A stretch of DNA of 32,601 nucleotides from Candidatus Mediterraneibacter quadrami (GTDB lineage: Bacteria > Bacillota > Clostridia > Lachnospirales > Lachnospiraceae), in NCBI GenBank assembly GCA_019120575.1, contig DWUU01000037.1, forward strand, positions 1-32,601. The letters are read 5' to 3'. Under the pieces are notes generated by a model. That model was given only the letters and a program-made list of their open reading frames with translations. It did not search any database and had not been told where the DNA came from. A program made the translations under genes and the position numbers. Each line of letters starts with the position of its first letter. Within the stretch, counting starts at the first letter, position 1. Shown piece by piece: positions 7,181-14,476 of this stretch.

Positions 7181-7765
7181 ATGACAGAAGAACAGAAAGC
7201 ACTGGCGGGATATCTTTATGACGCCCAGGAAGAGAGCCTCGGCATCGAGCGGAAGCGGAGTCAGGAACTGAATTTTGATTATAACAGCCTGCGCCCGTCC
7301 CAGGAGAAGGAACGGGAGGAGATTATCCGGCGGGAGATGAAGAAGACCGGGAAGAAATTCCGGATCGAACAGCCCTTTTACTGTGATTTCTGGGGCCGTG
7401 TGACGCTTGGTGAGAATTTCTTCTCCAACTATAATTTCGTGCTCCTTGCAGGGAATGAAGTGACCTTCGGGGATGATGTGCGCATCGGGCCGAACTGCGG
7501 GATCTACGCTGCGGGACATGCCTTTGACCCGGAACGGCGGGCGGCCGGCTATGAATATGCGCGCCCGGTGCATATCGGCAATAACGTCTGGATCGGCGGC
7601 CATGTGGCGATCGTGTCCGGGGCGACGATCGGGGACAATACGATCATTGCGGCCGGGAGCGTGGTGATCGGGGATATCCCTGCAAATGTACTTGCAGGAG
7701 GCAACCCGTGCCGGGTAATCCGCGAGATCAGTCCGGAGGATGACAGAAAGTATTTGATGGAGTAA
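7181..7765 (+). CDS. maa: Sugar O-acetyltransferase (maltose acetyltransferase type)
   Basis: Cytoplasmic left-handed beta-helix enzyme that transfers acetyl from acetyl-CoA to a sugar hydroxyl. The 194 residues show the Maa N-terminal helical domain (MTEEQKALAGYLYD), then hexapeptide repeats, the conserved NFFSNYNFVLL region, the catalytic-histidine segment GIYAAGHAFDP, and the tail IGNNVWIGG...ANVLAGGNPCRVIR. ATG 7181 is chosen because GAGG lies upstream and the family sequence starts there; the longer frame from 7151 would start about six bases after the predicted transcription start. The true sugar is unknown. Confidence 0.88.
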   Translation: MTEEQKALAGYLYDAQEESLGIERKRSQELNFDYNSLRPSQEKEREEIIRREMKKTGKKFRIEQPFYCDFWGRVTLGENFFSNYNFVLLAGNEVTFGDDVRIGPNCGIYAAGHAFDPERRAAGYEYARPVHIGNNVWIGGHVAIVSGATIGDNTIIAAGSVVIGDIPANVLAGGNPCRVIREISPEDDRKYLME

Positions 7766-7833
7766 TACGGCGGGCAGGCCCGGGAAGAATGATCATTGCA
7801 AAAAAGAGAGGATAACAGGAAAGGAGCAGGCGT

Positions 7834-8337
7834 ATGTCAGAAAATATAAGCAATACAGCCAGCATTGCAAAAGGAGCGGTGGTCGTCGGCGACGTGGCGG
7901 TCGGAGACTATACCAGCATCCTGTTTAACGCGGTCCTGCGCGGGGATGATGACAGCATCCGGATCGGCCGGTGCAGCAATATCCAGGATAATGCGACGGT
8001 CCACACGGACAGAGGCAGACCGACGGTGATCGGCGATTATGTGACGGTGGGACACAATGCGGTTGTCCATGGCTGTACGGTCGAGGACTATAGCCTGATC
8101 GGTATGGGCGCGGTCGTCCTGAACGGTGCAAAGATCGGAAAACATTGTCTCGTCGGAGCGGGCAGCCTTGTGCTGGAAGGCCAGGAGATCCCGGACGGAA
8201 GTCTGGCCGTGGGCAGCCCGGCGAAAGTAAAACGGATGCTGACGGAGCAGGAGAAGCAGAAGATCTATGAGAACAGCATGGTTTACGTGGAGACGGGAAA
8301 GCGGCTGAAAAAAGACGGATATGCACGAAATGAATGA
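7834..8337 (+). CDS. Gamma-carbonic-anhydrase-like (YrdA/PaaY) beta-helix protein
   Basis: A 167-residue left-handed beta-helix protein. The metal-binding histidines of the gamma class are present: His57 in NIQDNATVHTD, and His74 and His79 in VTVGHNAVVHGC. NAVLRGDDDSIRIG and SLAVGSPAKVKRML are typical of the YrdA/PaaY group. Members may hydrate CO2 or hydrolyse thioesters, and activity cannot be predicted here. It is 68 bases after the acetyltransferase gene, with AAAGGAG before the ATG, and may be co-transcribed with it. Confidence 0.88.
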   Translation: MSENISNTASIAKGAVVVGDVAVGDYTSILFNAVLRGDDDSIRIGRCSNIQDNATVHTDRGRPTVIGDYVTVGHNAVVHGCTVEDYSLIGMGAVVLNGAKIGKHCLVGAGSLVLEGQEIPDGSLAVGSPAKVKRMLTEQEKQKIYENSMVYVETGKRLKKDGYARNE

Positions 8338-8353
8338 AATATTTCTGAAAATC

Positions 8354-8362
8354 TGTTATAAT
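8354..8362 (+). promoter_or_regulatory. Extended -10 promoter of pepD
   Basis: TGTTATAAT (8354-8362) is an extended -10 element. No good -35 is seen 17 bases upstream (ATGAAA), which an extended -10 can tolerate. Confidence 0.55.
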
Positions 8363-8419
8363 CAGAAAAGCGGATGAAATCGTCCGGATATTATTTCAAA
8401 AAGAAAAGAGGAACTTATC

Positions 8420-9880
8420 ATGGAGTACAAGATCACCGGATACAAACCGGAAAAGTTATTTCATTTTTTTGAGGATGTGTGCGCGGTCCCGAGAGGATCA
8501 GGACACGAGAAGGGGATCAGCGATTTCCTTGTAAAATTTGCAAAAGACAGAGGTCTGTGGGTATACCAGGATGACAGCTACAATGTCATCATCAAAAAAG
8601 AAGGCAGCGAGGGTGCGAAGGACAAGGCTCCGGTCATGCTGCAGGGACACATCGACATGGTCTGCGACAAACGTGCAGGTGTGGAGCATGATTTTGAGAA
8701 AGAGGGCATCGACCTGGTGCTGAAGGACGGCGTACTCTCTGCAAACGGAACAACACTCGGCGCGGACAACGGCGTGGCGATCGCCCTGATGATGATGGTG
8801 CTGGACGACGATGAGATCAAGCACCCGCCGGTTGAGTGCGTGTTCACAACTGAAGAGGAAGTGGGTCTCAACGGCGCACAGGCGCTGGATAAATCACAGA
8901 TCACGGCGCGCACGATGATCAATATGGACTCAGAGGAAGAGGGCGTTGCGACGATCAGCTGCGCCGGCGGACTGAGAGTCCAGCTTACGAGAAAAGTGGA
9001 GAGAACTGCTGCGGAAGGCACGCTTGTACAGGTGAAGATCGATGGTCTTCTCGGCGGACATTCCGGAACAGATATCGACAAAGAGCGCCAGAATGCAAAT
9101 ATCCTGATGGCCCGCATGGTTGACCAGATCATGAAGAATACAGATGGAAAACTGGTTACATTTGCCGGCGGAACCAAGGATAACGCGATCACAAGAGAAT
9201 GTGCGGCTTCCCTGATCTATGCAGACAAGGCAGAAGCGGAGAAAGCAGAGAAGCTGGCGGCAGAGCTGGCGGAAACATTTGCAGATGAGATTTCCGCGTT
9301 TGAGCCGGATTTTTCCTGCGAGGTTTCTGTTGAAGAGGGCCAGAGCGCAGCGGCGCTGAAAGATGAGGATGCGAAAGCGTTCATCGGCGCGATCCGCCTT
9401 GCCCCGAACGGCGTGTACAGACGCAATATCAAGATGGACGGCTTCGTTGTCGTTTCATCCAACCTGGGTGTTACAAGGGCAGACGGGGACGAGCTGGTGA
9501 TCGTGATCTCCCCGCGTTCTTCCGTGGCGTCTCTTCAGGAGGATACGAAAGCACGTTTTGCCCTGCTGGCTGAGACTTTCGGATTCGAGATCTCTTACAG
9601 CGGACAGTATCCGGGCTGGGATTATAAAGAAGATTCAAAGATCCGTGAAGTATTCGTGGAGAGCTACAGAGAGCTGTTCGGCAGTGAACTGAGACTGGAG
9701 GCGCTTCACGCAGGACTGGAGTGCGGACTGTTCTCAGAGGCGCTTCCGGGACTGGATGCGATCGCCGTGGGACCGACGCTTTACAATGTCCATACGCCGG
9801 ATGAAAATGTGCCGCTTGATTCTTTTGAGCGCTTCTACGAACTGCTCAAAGACGTGCTCGGCAGACTGGCAGCAGCATAA
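8420..9880 (+). CDS. pepD: Aminoacyl-histidine dipeptidase (M20C, PepD)
   Basis: Cytosolic zinc peptidase that cleaves Xaa-His and other dipeptides. The length of 486 residues matches PepD. Metal and catalytic motifs are visible: MLQGHIDMVCDKR (metal His and Asp), GTTLGADNGVAIA (bridging Asp), FTTEEEVGLNGA (catalytic and metal Glu), and LEALHAGLECGLFSE near the C-terminus. The inserted lid/dimer domain runs from about 185 to 390. The start has AGAGGAA upstream. It has its own promoter and is followed by a weak hairpin terminator. Confidence 0.95.
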   Translation: MEYKITGYKPEKLFHFFEDVCAVPRGSGHEKGISDFLVKFAKDRGLWVYQDDSYNVIIKKEGSEGAKDKAPVMLQGHIDMVCDKRAGVEHDFEKEGIDLVLKDGVLSANGTTLGADNGVAIALMMMVLDDDEIKHPPVECVFTTEEEVGLNGAQALDKSQITARTMINMDSEEEGVATISCAGGLRVQLTRKVERTAAEGTLVQVKIDGLLGGHSGTDIDKERQNANILMARMVDQIMKNTDGKLVTFAGGTKDNAITRECAASLIYADKAEAEKAEKLAAELAETFADEISAFEPDFSCEVSVEEGQSAAALKDEDAKAFIGAIRLAPNGVYRRNIKMDGFVVVSSNLGVTRADGDELVIVISPRSSVASLQEDTKARFALLAETFGFEISYSGQYPGWDYKEDSKIREVFVESYRELFGSELRLEALHAGLECGLFSEALPGLDAIAVGPTLYNVHTPDENVPLDSFERFYELLKDVLGRLAAA

Positions 9881-9912
9881 TCGGCGGAAGAATACGGTAA
9901 ATGATGAGAATA

Positions 9913-9942
9913 AGGGCGGTATCCGGAGGGATGCCGCTCTTT
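9913..9942 (+). terminator. Hairpin after pepD (terminator or attenuator)
   Basis: A 12-bp stem with two G-U pairs (9913-9924 with 9929-9940, loop GGAG) and only a short T tract. It ends 16 bases before the XdhC-like start. It could end pepD transcription or attenuate the next operon, since no promoter is seen after it. Confidence 0.55.
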
Positions 9943-9958
9943 GTAAATGAGGTGTTTT

Positions 9959-10951
9959 ATGAACCGGTTTTATGAAGAGTTAAAAACAGCGCTGGCTTTG
10001 CCGGAAGGAGATATCTGGTCAGAGACGGTTCTTGCCGGGGAGCATGCCGGGGAGAAACGGCTGAGCTGCGGGGATGGCGCCGGCGCGGAAGGGGAGCAGA
10101 AAGTGAAGACCCTGCATGATACAGAATCGCAGACAAGGATCTATCGTGAGCGGATCGGCCGTACACCGAAGATGGTCATCTGCGGGGCCGGACATGTATC
10201 CATGCCCATTATCCGTATGGGGAAGATGCTTGGATTTACGGTGACCGTGATCGAGGACCGGCCCCAATTTGCAGATCATGCCCGCGCGGCCGGGGCGGAT
10301 CAGGTGCTCTGTGAGCCGTTTGCGGACGGACTTTCGAAGATCCGGGGCGATTCGGATTCCTGGTTCATCGTCGTGACGAGAGGACACCGGTACGATACGG
10401 AATGTCTGGAAGCCATCCTGCAGAAACCGTATGCCTATGTGGGAATGATGGGCAGCCGCCGCAGAGTGGCGATCGTGAAAGACCAGCTGGAAGCGAAAGG
10501 CGTATGCCGGGAAGCGCTGGACGGGGTGCATACCCCGATCGGGCTGAAGATCGGCGCGGAGACGCCGGAGGAGATCGCGGTGTCTGTGATGGCGGAGATC
10601 ATCCGGGTGAAGAATGCCGGATCCGCAAAAGGCGGCTATTCTCCGGAACTGCTGGATGCGGTTCTGAATCCGGAGGACAGCCGGGAGAAAGTTCTGGCGA
10701 CGATCATTACCAGGAAGGGATCCGCGCCCCGGAGCGTGGGCACGAAGATGCTGATCCGGGCGGACGGGACCACGGTGGATACAATCGGCGGCGGCTGTAT
10801 TGAAAGCGAAGTGATCCGGAAAGCGCTGCTGATGATGCGCGCGGAAAATGAGGGATTCCGGCTCTGCACCGTGGATATGACTGCGGATGCCGCGGAGGAT
10901 GAAGGCATGGTCTGCGGCGGCGTGGTGGAAGTTATGCTGGAGAAAGTGTGA
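9959..10951 (+). CDS. XdhC/CoxI-type molybdenum hydroxylase maturation factor, domains in swapped order
   Basis: XdhC-family proteins bind molybdenum cofactor and help sulfurate and insert it into xanthine-dehydrogenase-type enzymes. In this 330-residue protein the Rossmann half (MVICGAGHVSMPIIRMGKML, about 70-225) comes first. The CoxI-like half (LATIITRKGSAPRSVGTKML...TIGGGCIESEVI, about 235-328) comes second, the reverse of the usual order. ATG 9959 is chosen over the ATG at 9947 because the latter overlaps the ribosome site GAGGTG. guaD begins three bases after its stop, tying it to purine breakdown. Its client may be the hydroxylase at 28726 or an enzyme elsewhere. Confidence 0.85.
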   Translation: MNRFYEELKTALALPEGDIWSETVLAGEHAGEKRLSCGDGAGAEGEQKVKTLHDTESQTRIYRERIGRTPKMVICGAGHVSMPIIRMGKMLGFTVTVIEDRPQFADHARAAGADQVLCEPFADGLSKIRGDSDSWFIVVTRGHRYDTECLEAILQKPYAYVGMMGSRRRVAIVKDQLEAKGVCREALDGVHTPIGLKIGAETPEEIAVSVMAEIIRVKNAGSAKGGYSPELLDAVLNPEDSREKVLATIITRKGSAPRSVGTKMLIRADGTTVDTIGGGCIESEVIRKALLMMRAENEGFRLCTVDMTADAAEDEGMVCGGVVEVMLEKV

Positions 10952-10954
10952 GCG

Positions 10955-12238
10955 ATGAGAAAGAATATACAGATACTGAAAGGCAATATTATTTATGCAA
11001 AGACACCGGAAGCGTTTATCGTCTGCGAGCACAGCTATCTTGTGTGCAGGGACGGGATCGTGGACGGCATTTACCGGACGCTTCCCTTCCGGCTGGGCGG
11101 CAATCCGATTCGGGATTTCGGCGACTGCCTGATCATACCGGGGCTTACGGATCTGCATGTCCACGCGCCCCAGTATCCGATCCGCGGGTTCGGGATGGAT
11201 CAGGAACTTCTGGACTGGCTGGAAGTGAATACATTTCCGGAGGAAGCCCGGTATGAAGACATGGATTATGCCGGACGCGCGTACGGGATCTTCGCAGAGA
11301 ACCTGAAACGGAGCGCCACGACCCGGGCCTGCGTATTTGCCACGGTGCACCGTCCGGCGACGATGAAGCTGATGGATCTGCTGGAGCAGACCGGGCTGGA
11401 GACATTTGTGGGAAAGGTAAATATGGACCGGAACTGTCCGGGGTATCTCTGCGAGGAAACGCAGGAGTCTCTGGATGAAACCGAAGACTGGCTCAGGGAT
11501 GTGGCCGGACGAAACTATCAGCATACCCGGCCGGTCCTGACGCCCAGGTTTATCCCGGCATGTTCGGATGCGTTGATGGAGGGATTGAAAAAGATCCAGG
11601 CAGAGAGCCGTCTTCCGGTGCAGTCCCACCTGTCCGAGAATCTGCAGGAAGCGGCATGGGTTGCAGAACTCCGTCCGGATGCGGGATTTTACGGAGATGC
11701 ATATGACCGGTCCGGGCTCTTCGGGGGAGCGGACTGCCCGACCATCATGGCACACTGCGTATACAGCGGAGACCAGGAGATCGCCCGCATGAAAGAAAAG
11801 GGTGTGTTTATTGCACACTGCCCGGAATCGAACATGAATCTCTCCTCCGGCATCGCTCCGGTCCGGAGATATCTGGAAGAGGGGATGCGCATCGGGCTGG
11901 GGAGCGATGTGGCGGGCGGTTCGTCAGAGAACCTGTTCCGTGCAATGTCTTTCGCCGTGCAGGCATCGAAAATGCGATGGCGCCTCACAGATCAGACGGA
12001 AGCACCGCTGACGGCAGAGGAGGTTTTCTATATGGCTTCGAAAGGCGGAGGGATGTTTTTCGGGAAGACCGGAAGTTTTGAGAACGGATATGACTTTGAT
12101 GCAGTTGTGCTGGATGACAGCCGCCTGAGATCTCCCCGCCCGCTCGATGTCCGGAGCAGGCTGGAGAGAATGATCTATCTGGCGGATGAACGCGAGATCC
12201 GCGCAAAATTCGTGAAAGGGCAGGAGATCAGTCTATGA
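10955..12238 (+). CDS. guaD: Guanine deaminase
   Basis: Zinc amidohydrolase that converts guanine to xanthine and ammonia. The 427-residue protein shows the guanine deaminase signature LTDLHVHAPQYPIRG (metal ligands His68 and His70), then VQSHLSEN, MAHCVYS and GLGSDVAGG. NPxN-like CPESNMNLSSG is also present. The start is three bases after the XdhC-like stop, so the two are translationally linked. The 3' end overlaps the convergent Fe-S gene by 11 bases. The product xanthine is the entry point for the hydroxylase and ureide genes further right. Confidence 0.93.
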   Translation: MRKNIQILKGNIIYAKTPEAFIVCEHSYLVCRDGIVDGIYRTLPFRLGGNPIRDFGDCLIIPGLTDLHVHAPQYPIRGFGMDQELLDWLEVNTFPEEARYEDMDYAGRAYGIFAENLKRSATTRACVFATVHRPATMKLMDLLEQTGLETFVGKVNMDRNCPGYLCEETQESLDETEDWLRDVAGRNYQHTRPVLTPRFIPACSDALMEGLKKIQAESRLPVQSHLSENLQEAAWVAELRPDAGFYGDAYDRSGLFGGADCPTIMAHCVYSGDQEIARMKEKGVFIAHCPESNMNLSSGIAPVRRYLEEGMRIGLGSDVAGGSSENLFRAMSFAVQASKMRWRLTDQTEAPLTAEEVFYMASKGGGMFFGKTGSFENGYDFDAVVLDDSRLRSPRPLDVRSRLERMIYLADEREIRAKFVKGQEISL

Positions 12239-12944
12239 TCCTGCCGTCGGTGGAGATTGTCACCACCTGCCAGGGGATAAACTTTCCGCTTTCCTGAAGC
12301 GCCGTCTTTACGGCATGCTCGATGCCGCCGCAGCACGGAACTTCCATGCGCACGACAGTGACGCTTCTGATCTCGTTATTGGCCAGGATCGCGGTCAGCT
12401 TCTCAGAATAATCGACACTGTCCAGCTTCGGGCAGCCGATCAGGGTGACGTGATCCCGGATAAATTCATTGTGAAAATTGCCGTAGGCATAGGCGGTGCA
12501 GTCCGCAGCCACCAGGAGCTTCGCTCCGTTGAAATACGGTGCGTTCACAGGAGCCAGCTTGATCTGGACCGGCCACTGGGAGAGCTGGCTTACAGGTGCA
12601 GTAGCTGGGAATCCTTGAGGTGCTTCAGATTCAACGCCTGCTTTTTCCCGGCGGATAGCTCTGGACTGGGAGCCGGGGCAGCCGCAGGGCAGTGGCGCTT
12701 CGGCTTTTTTTGCTTTGGCGGCAAGGACAGCGGCTTCATCATAGGCCGGGGCTTCCCTCTCCTCAAATGAAATAGCGTCCGTCGGGCATGCGGGCAGACA
12801 GTCGCCCAGACCGTCACAGTAATCTTCGCGGGTGAGTTTTGCTTTCCCGTCTATCATTTCAATCGCGCCTTCGTGGCAGGCTGCTGCACAGGCGCCGCAG
12901 CCGTTGCATTTCTCTTCATCGATTCTGATAATTTTTCTGATCAT
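12228..12944 (-). CDS. 4Fe-4S ferredoxin-type protein with C-terminal conserved domain
   Basis: A 238-residue protein that begins with a ferredoxin domain: CNGCGACAAACHEGAI (a standard CX2CX2CX3C set), then CDGLGDCLPACPTDAI, where the second motif is CX5CX3CP rather than CX2CX2CX3CP. A linker with a CGCPGSQ motif (about 125) leads to a C-terminal domain with LLVAADCTAYAYGNFHNEF, IGCPKLDSVDY and VEVPCCGG-like VRMEVPCCGGIEHAV, offering further cysteines. The function is unknown; an electron-transfer role is likely. ATG 12944 with GGAGG upstream is preferred over the longer frame to 13052. A CRP/FNR-like site lies upstream. Confidence 0.85.
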   Translation of the reverse strand: MIRKIIRIDEEKCNGCGACAAACHEGAIEMIDGKAKLTREDYCDGLGDCLPACPTDAISFEEREAPAYDEAAVLAAKAKKAEAPLPCGCPGSQSRAIRREKAGVESEAPQGFPATAPVSQLSQWPVQIKLAPVNAPYFNGAKLLVAADCTAYAYGNFHNEFIRDHVTLIGCPKLDSVDYSEKLTAILANNEIRSVTVVRMEVPCCGGIEHAVKTALQESGKFIPWQVVTISTDGRIID

Positions 12945-12980
12945 GGTTATTCCTCCGTATATGTTTTTTGGAACAATCAG

Positions 12981-13021
12981 AGTATAACAGACTTGTCGGA
13001 AATATTCCGTTGCTATAACAA
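12981..13021 (-). promoter_or_regulatory. Fe-S gene promoter with CRP/FNR-like palindrome at -41.5
   Basis: Minus strand: TATACT (12986-12981) with no consensus -35. Centred 41.5 bases before the implied start (near 12974) is TTGCTATAACAA read on the plus strand (13010-13021), a near-perfect dyad TTGYTA/TARCAA. This spacing is classic for class II CRP/FNR activators replacing the -35. The regulator is not in the window. Confidence 0.5.
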
Positions 13022-13040
13022 CAGAATATGAAATTAATTT

Positions 13041-13070
13041 CCCCGCCGGCACATGGCAATACCGGCGGGG
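13041..13070. terminator. GC-rich hairpin downstream of arcC
   Basis: A perfect 9-bp stem CCCCGCCGG/CCGGCGGGG with a 12-base loop. It lies 38 bases past the arcC stop on the minus strand. The tail (AAATTAATTTC) is a poor U tract, so termination strength is uncertain. Confidence 0.5.
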
Positions 13071-13107
13071 ATCTGTGTGTTACATATTTTTAGGAGTTTT
13101 TTTGTTT

Positions 13108-14052
13108 TTACAGGTGGATCCTTGTTCCGGTCTTCCCGAGGATCCCGTCTTTTGCCTTTTCAAGCAGGGTGATGAGCGCCTGTCTGCCCGGTTTTGACTC
13201 TGCAAAATCTACAGCGGCCTGGACTTTCGGCAGCATGCTGCCCGGGGAGAAATGTCCTTCGGCGATATACTGCTTTGCCTCATCAACGGTGATGTCATCC
13301 AGCCATTTCTCATCCGGCTTTCCATAGTTGACAGCCACTCTTTCAACCGCGGTCAGGATGATGAGGACGTCAGCGTCCAGTTCTCTGGCCATCAGGCAGC
13401 TGGCAAAATCTTTGTCGATCACCGCGCTGGCCCCTTTCAGGTGATTGCCCTGGCGGGTGACGGGGATGCCGCCTCCTCCGCAGGCGATGACTACATCGCC
13501 GGAGTCAACCATGTTGCGGATCGTACCGATCTCGATGATCTCCTGAGGTTTTGGAGATGCGACCACACGCCGCCAGCCGCGCCCGGAATCTTCTTTCATA
13601 ATATAGTCGTATTTTTCGGTCATCAGATCGGCCTGTTCTTTTGTCATAAAGCGCCCGATCGGTTTGGACGGGTGATCGAATGCCGGATCATCCGGATCGA
13701 CGCGGACCTGTGTGATCATGGTCGCCACCGGGATATCTGTGATCCCGCGGTTTAACAGTTCTTCGCGGAGCGCATTCTGCAGGTCGTATCCGATGTAAGC
13801 CTGGCTCATGGCTACGCAGACAGACAGCGGAGTATTCGGCTGCAGCGGGTCTTCATGCGTGAGGGCGATCATGGCGTTGTTGACCATGCCGACCTGGGGA
13901 CCGTTCCCGTGTGCGACGACGACCTCGCAGCCTTCCTGGATCAGGTCCACGATGGCGCGGGAAGTGATCTTCACGGCTTTCATCTGTTCCGGAAGCGTAT
14001 TGCCGAGGGCGTTCCCGCCCAGGGCGATAACGATGCGTTTTTTCTTTTCCAT
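13108..14052 (-). CDS. arcC: Carbamate kinase (YqeA/ArcC type)
   Basis: Transfers phosphate from carbamoyl phosphate to ADP, giving ATP, CO2 and ammonia. The 314-residue length is normal. Family motifs visible are IALGGNALGN (start), VVAHGNGPQVGMV, PIGRFMTKEQA, ACGGGGIPV and LITLLEKA near the end. It is the last gene of the ygeX-ygeY-ygeW-ridA-arcC string, 16 bases after ridA. In this setting it would harvest energy from carbamoyl phosphate released by the YgeW carbamoyltransferase, not from an arginine deiminase pathway, since no arcA is present. Confidence 0.95.
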   Translation of the reverse strand: MEKKKRIVIALGGNALGNTLPEQMKAVKITSRAIVDLIQEGCEVVVAHGNGPQVGMVNNAMIALTHEDPLQPNTPLSVCVAMSQAYIGYDLQNALREELLNRGITDIPVATMITQVRVDPDDPAFDHPSKPIGRFMTKEQADLMTEKYDYIMKEDSGRGWRRVVASPKPQEIIEIGTIRNMVDSGDVVIACGGGGIPVTRQGNHLKGASAVIDKDFASCLMARELDADVLIILTAVERVAVNYGKPDEKWLDDITVDEAKQYIAEGHFSPGSMLPKVQAAVDFAESKPGRQALITLLEKAKDGILGKTGTRIHL

Positions 14053-14068
14053 ATCAGGCCTCCCGGAT

Positions 14069-14452
14069 CTATGCCTCTTTCACAGCGGCGATGGCCTCTA
14101 CCTCGCAGAGGACTCCTTTCGGAAGCGCTTTTACAGCGACGCAGGAGCGCGCCGGCTTCCCGGTGAAATATTTCGCATATATTTCGTTGAATGCAGCGAA
14201 GTCCGCCATATCCGCAAGGAAGCAGGTGGTTTTCACAACATCGGTAAACGCTGTGCCCTGGCTTTCCAGAAGTGCTTTTACATTCTGCATGACCTGTTCC
14301 GCCTGCTCTTCGATGGTCGTGCCGACCACTTCTCCTGTCTCCGGGGAGAGCGGGATCTGGCCTGAGAAGAAGGCGATGCCGTTCAGGACGATGCCCTGGG
14401 AGTACGGTCCGATGGCTGCAGGTGCATTTTTTGTATCAACGTATTTTAACAT
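14069..14452 (-). CDS. ridA: RidA family enamine/imine deaminase
   Basis: Small 127-residue trimeric enzyme that hydrolyses reactive 2-aminoacrylate-type enamines to keto acids. The active-site arginine (Arg102 in PARSCVAVKALPKG) and the glutamate 15 residues later (Glu117 in CEVEAIA) match those of RidA, as do IGPYSQG and FFSGQIPLSPETG. It sits between ygeW and arcC in the same operon. YgeX, encoded upstream, releases aminoacrylate intermediates, so local detoxification or faster pyruvate formation is a natural role (inference). Confidence 0.95.
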   Translation of the reverse strand: MLKYVDTKNAPAAIGPYSQGIVLNGIAFFSGQIPLSPETGEVVGTTIEEQAEQVMQNVKALLESQGTAFTDVVKTTCFLADMADFAAFNEIYAKYFTGKPARSCVAVKALPKGVLCEVEAIAAVKEA

Positions 14453-14476
14453 AGTCTGTTCTCCTTCTGATGATTC

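Noticed and set aside
10019-11818. 599-codon minus-strand frame opposite the XdhC-like gene and guaD
   Set aside because: It spans two real genes on the other strand and reads as a composition artefact.
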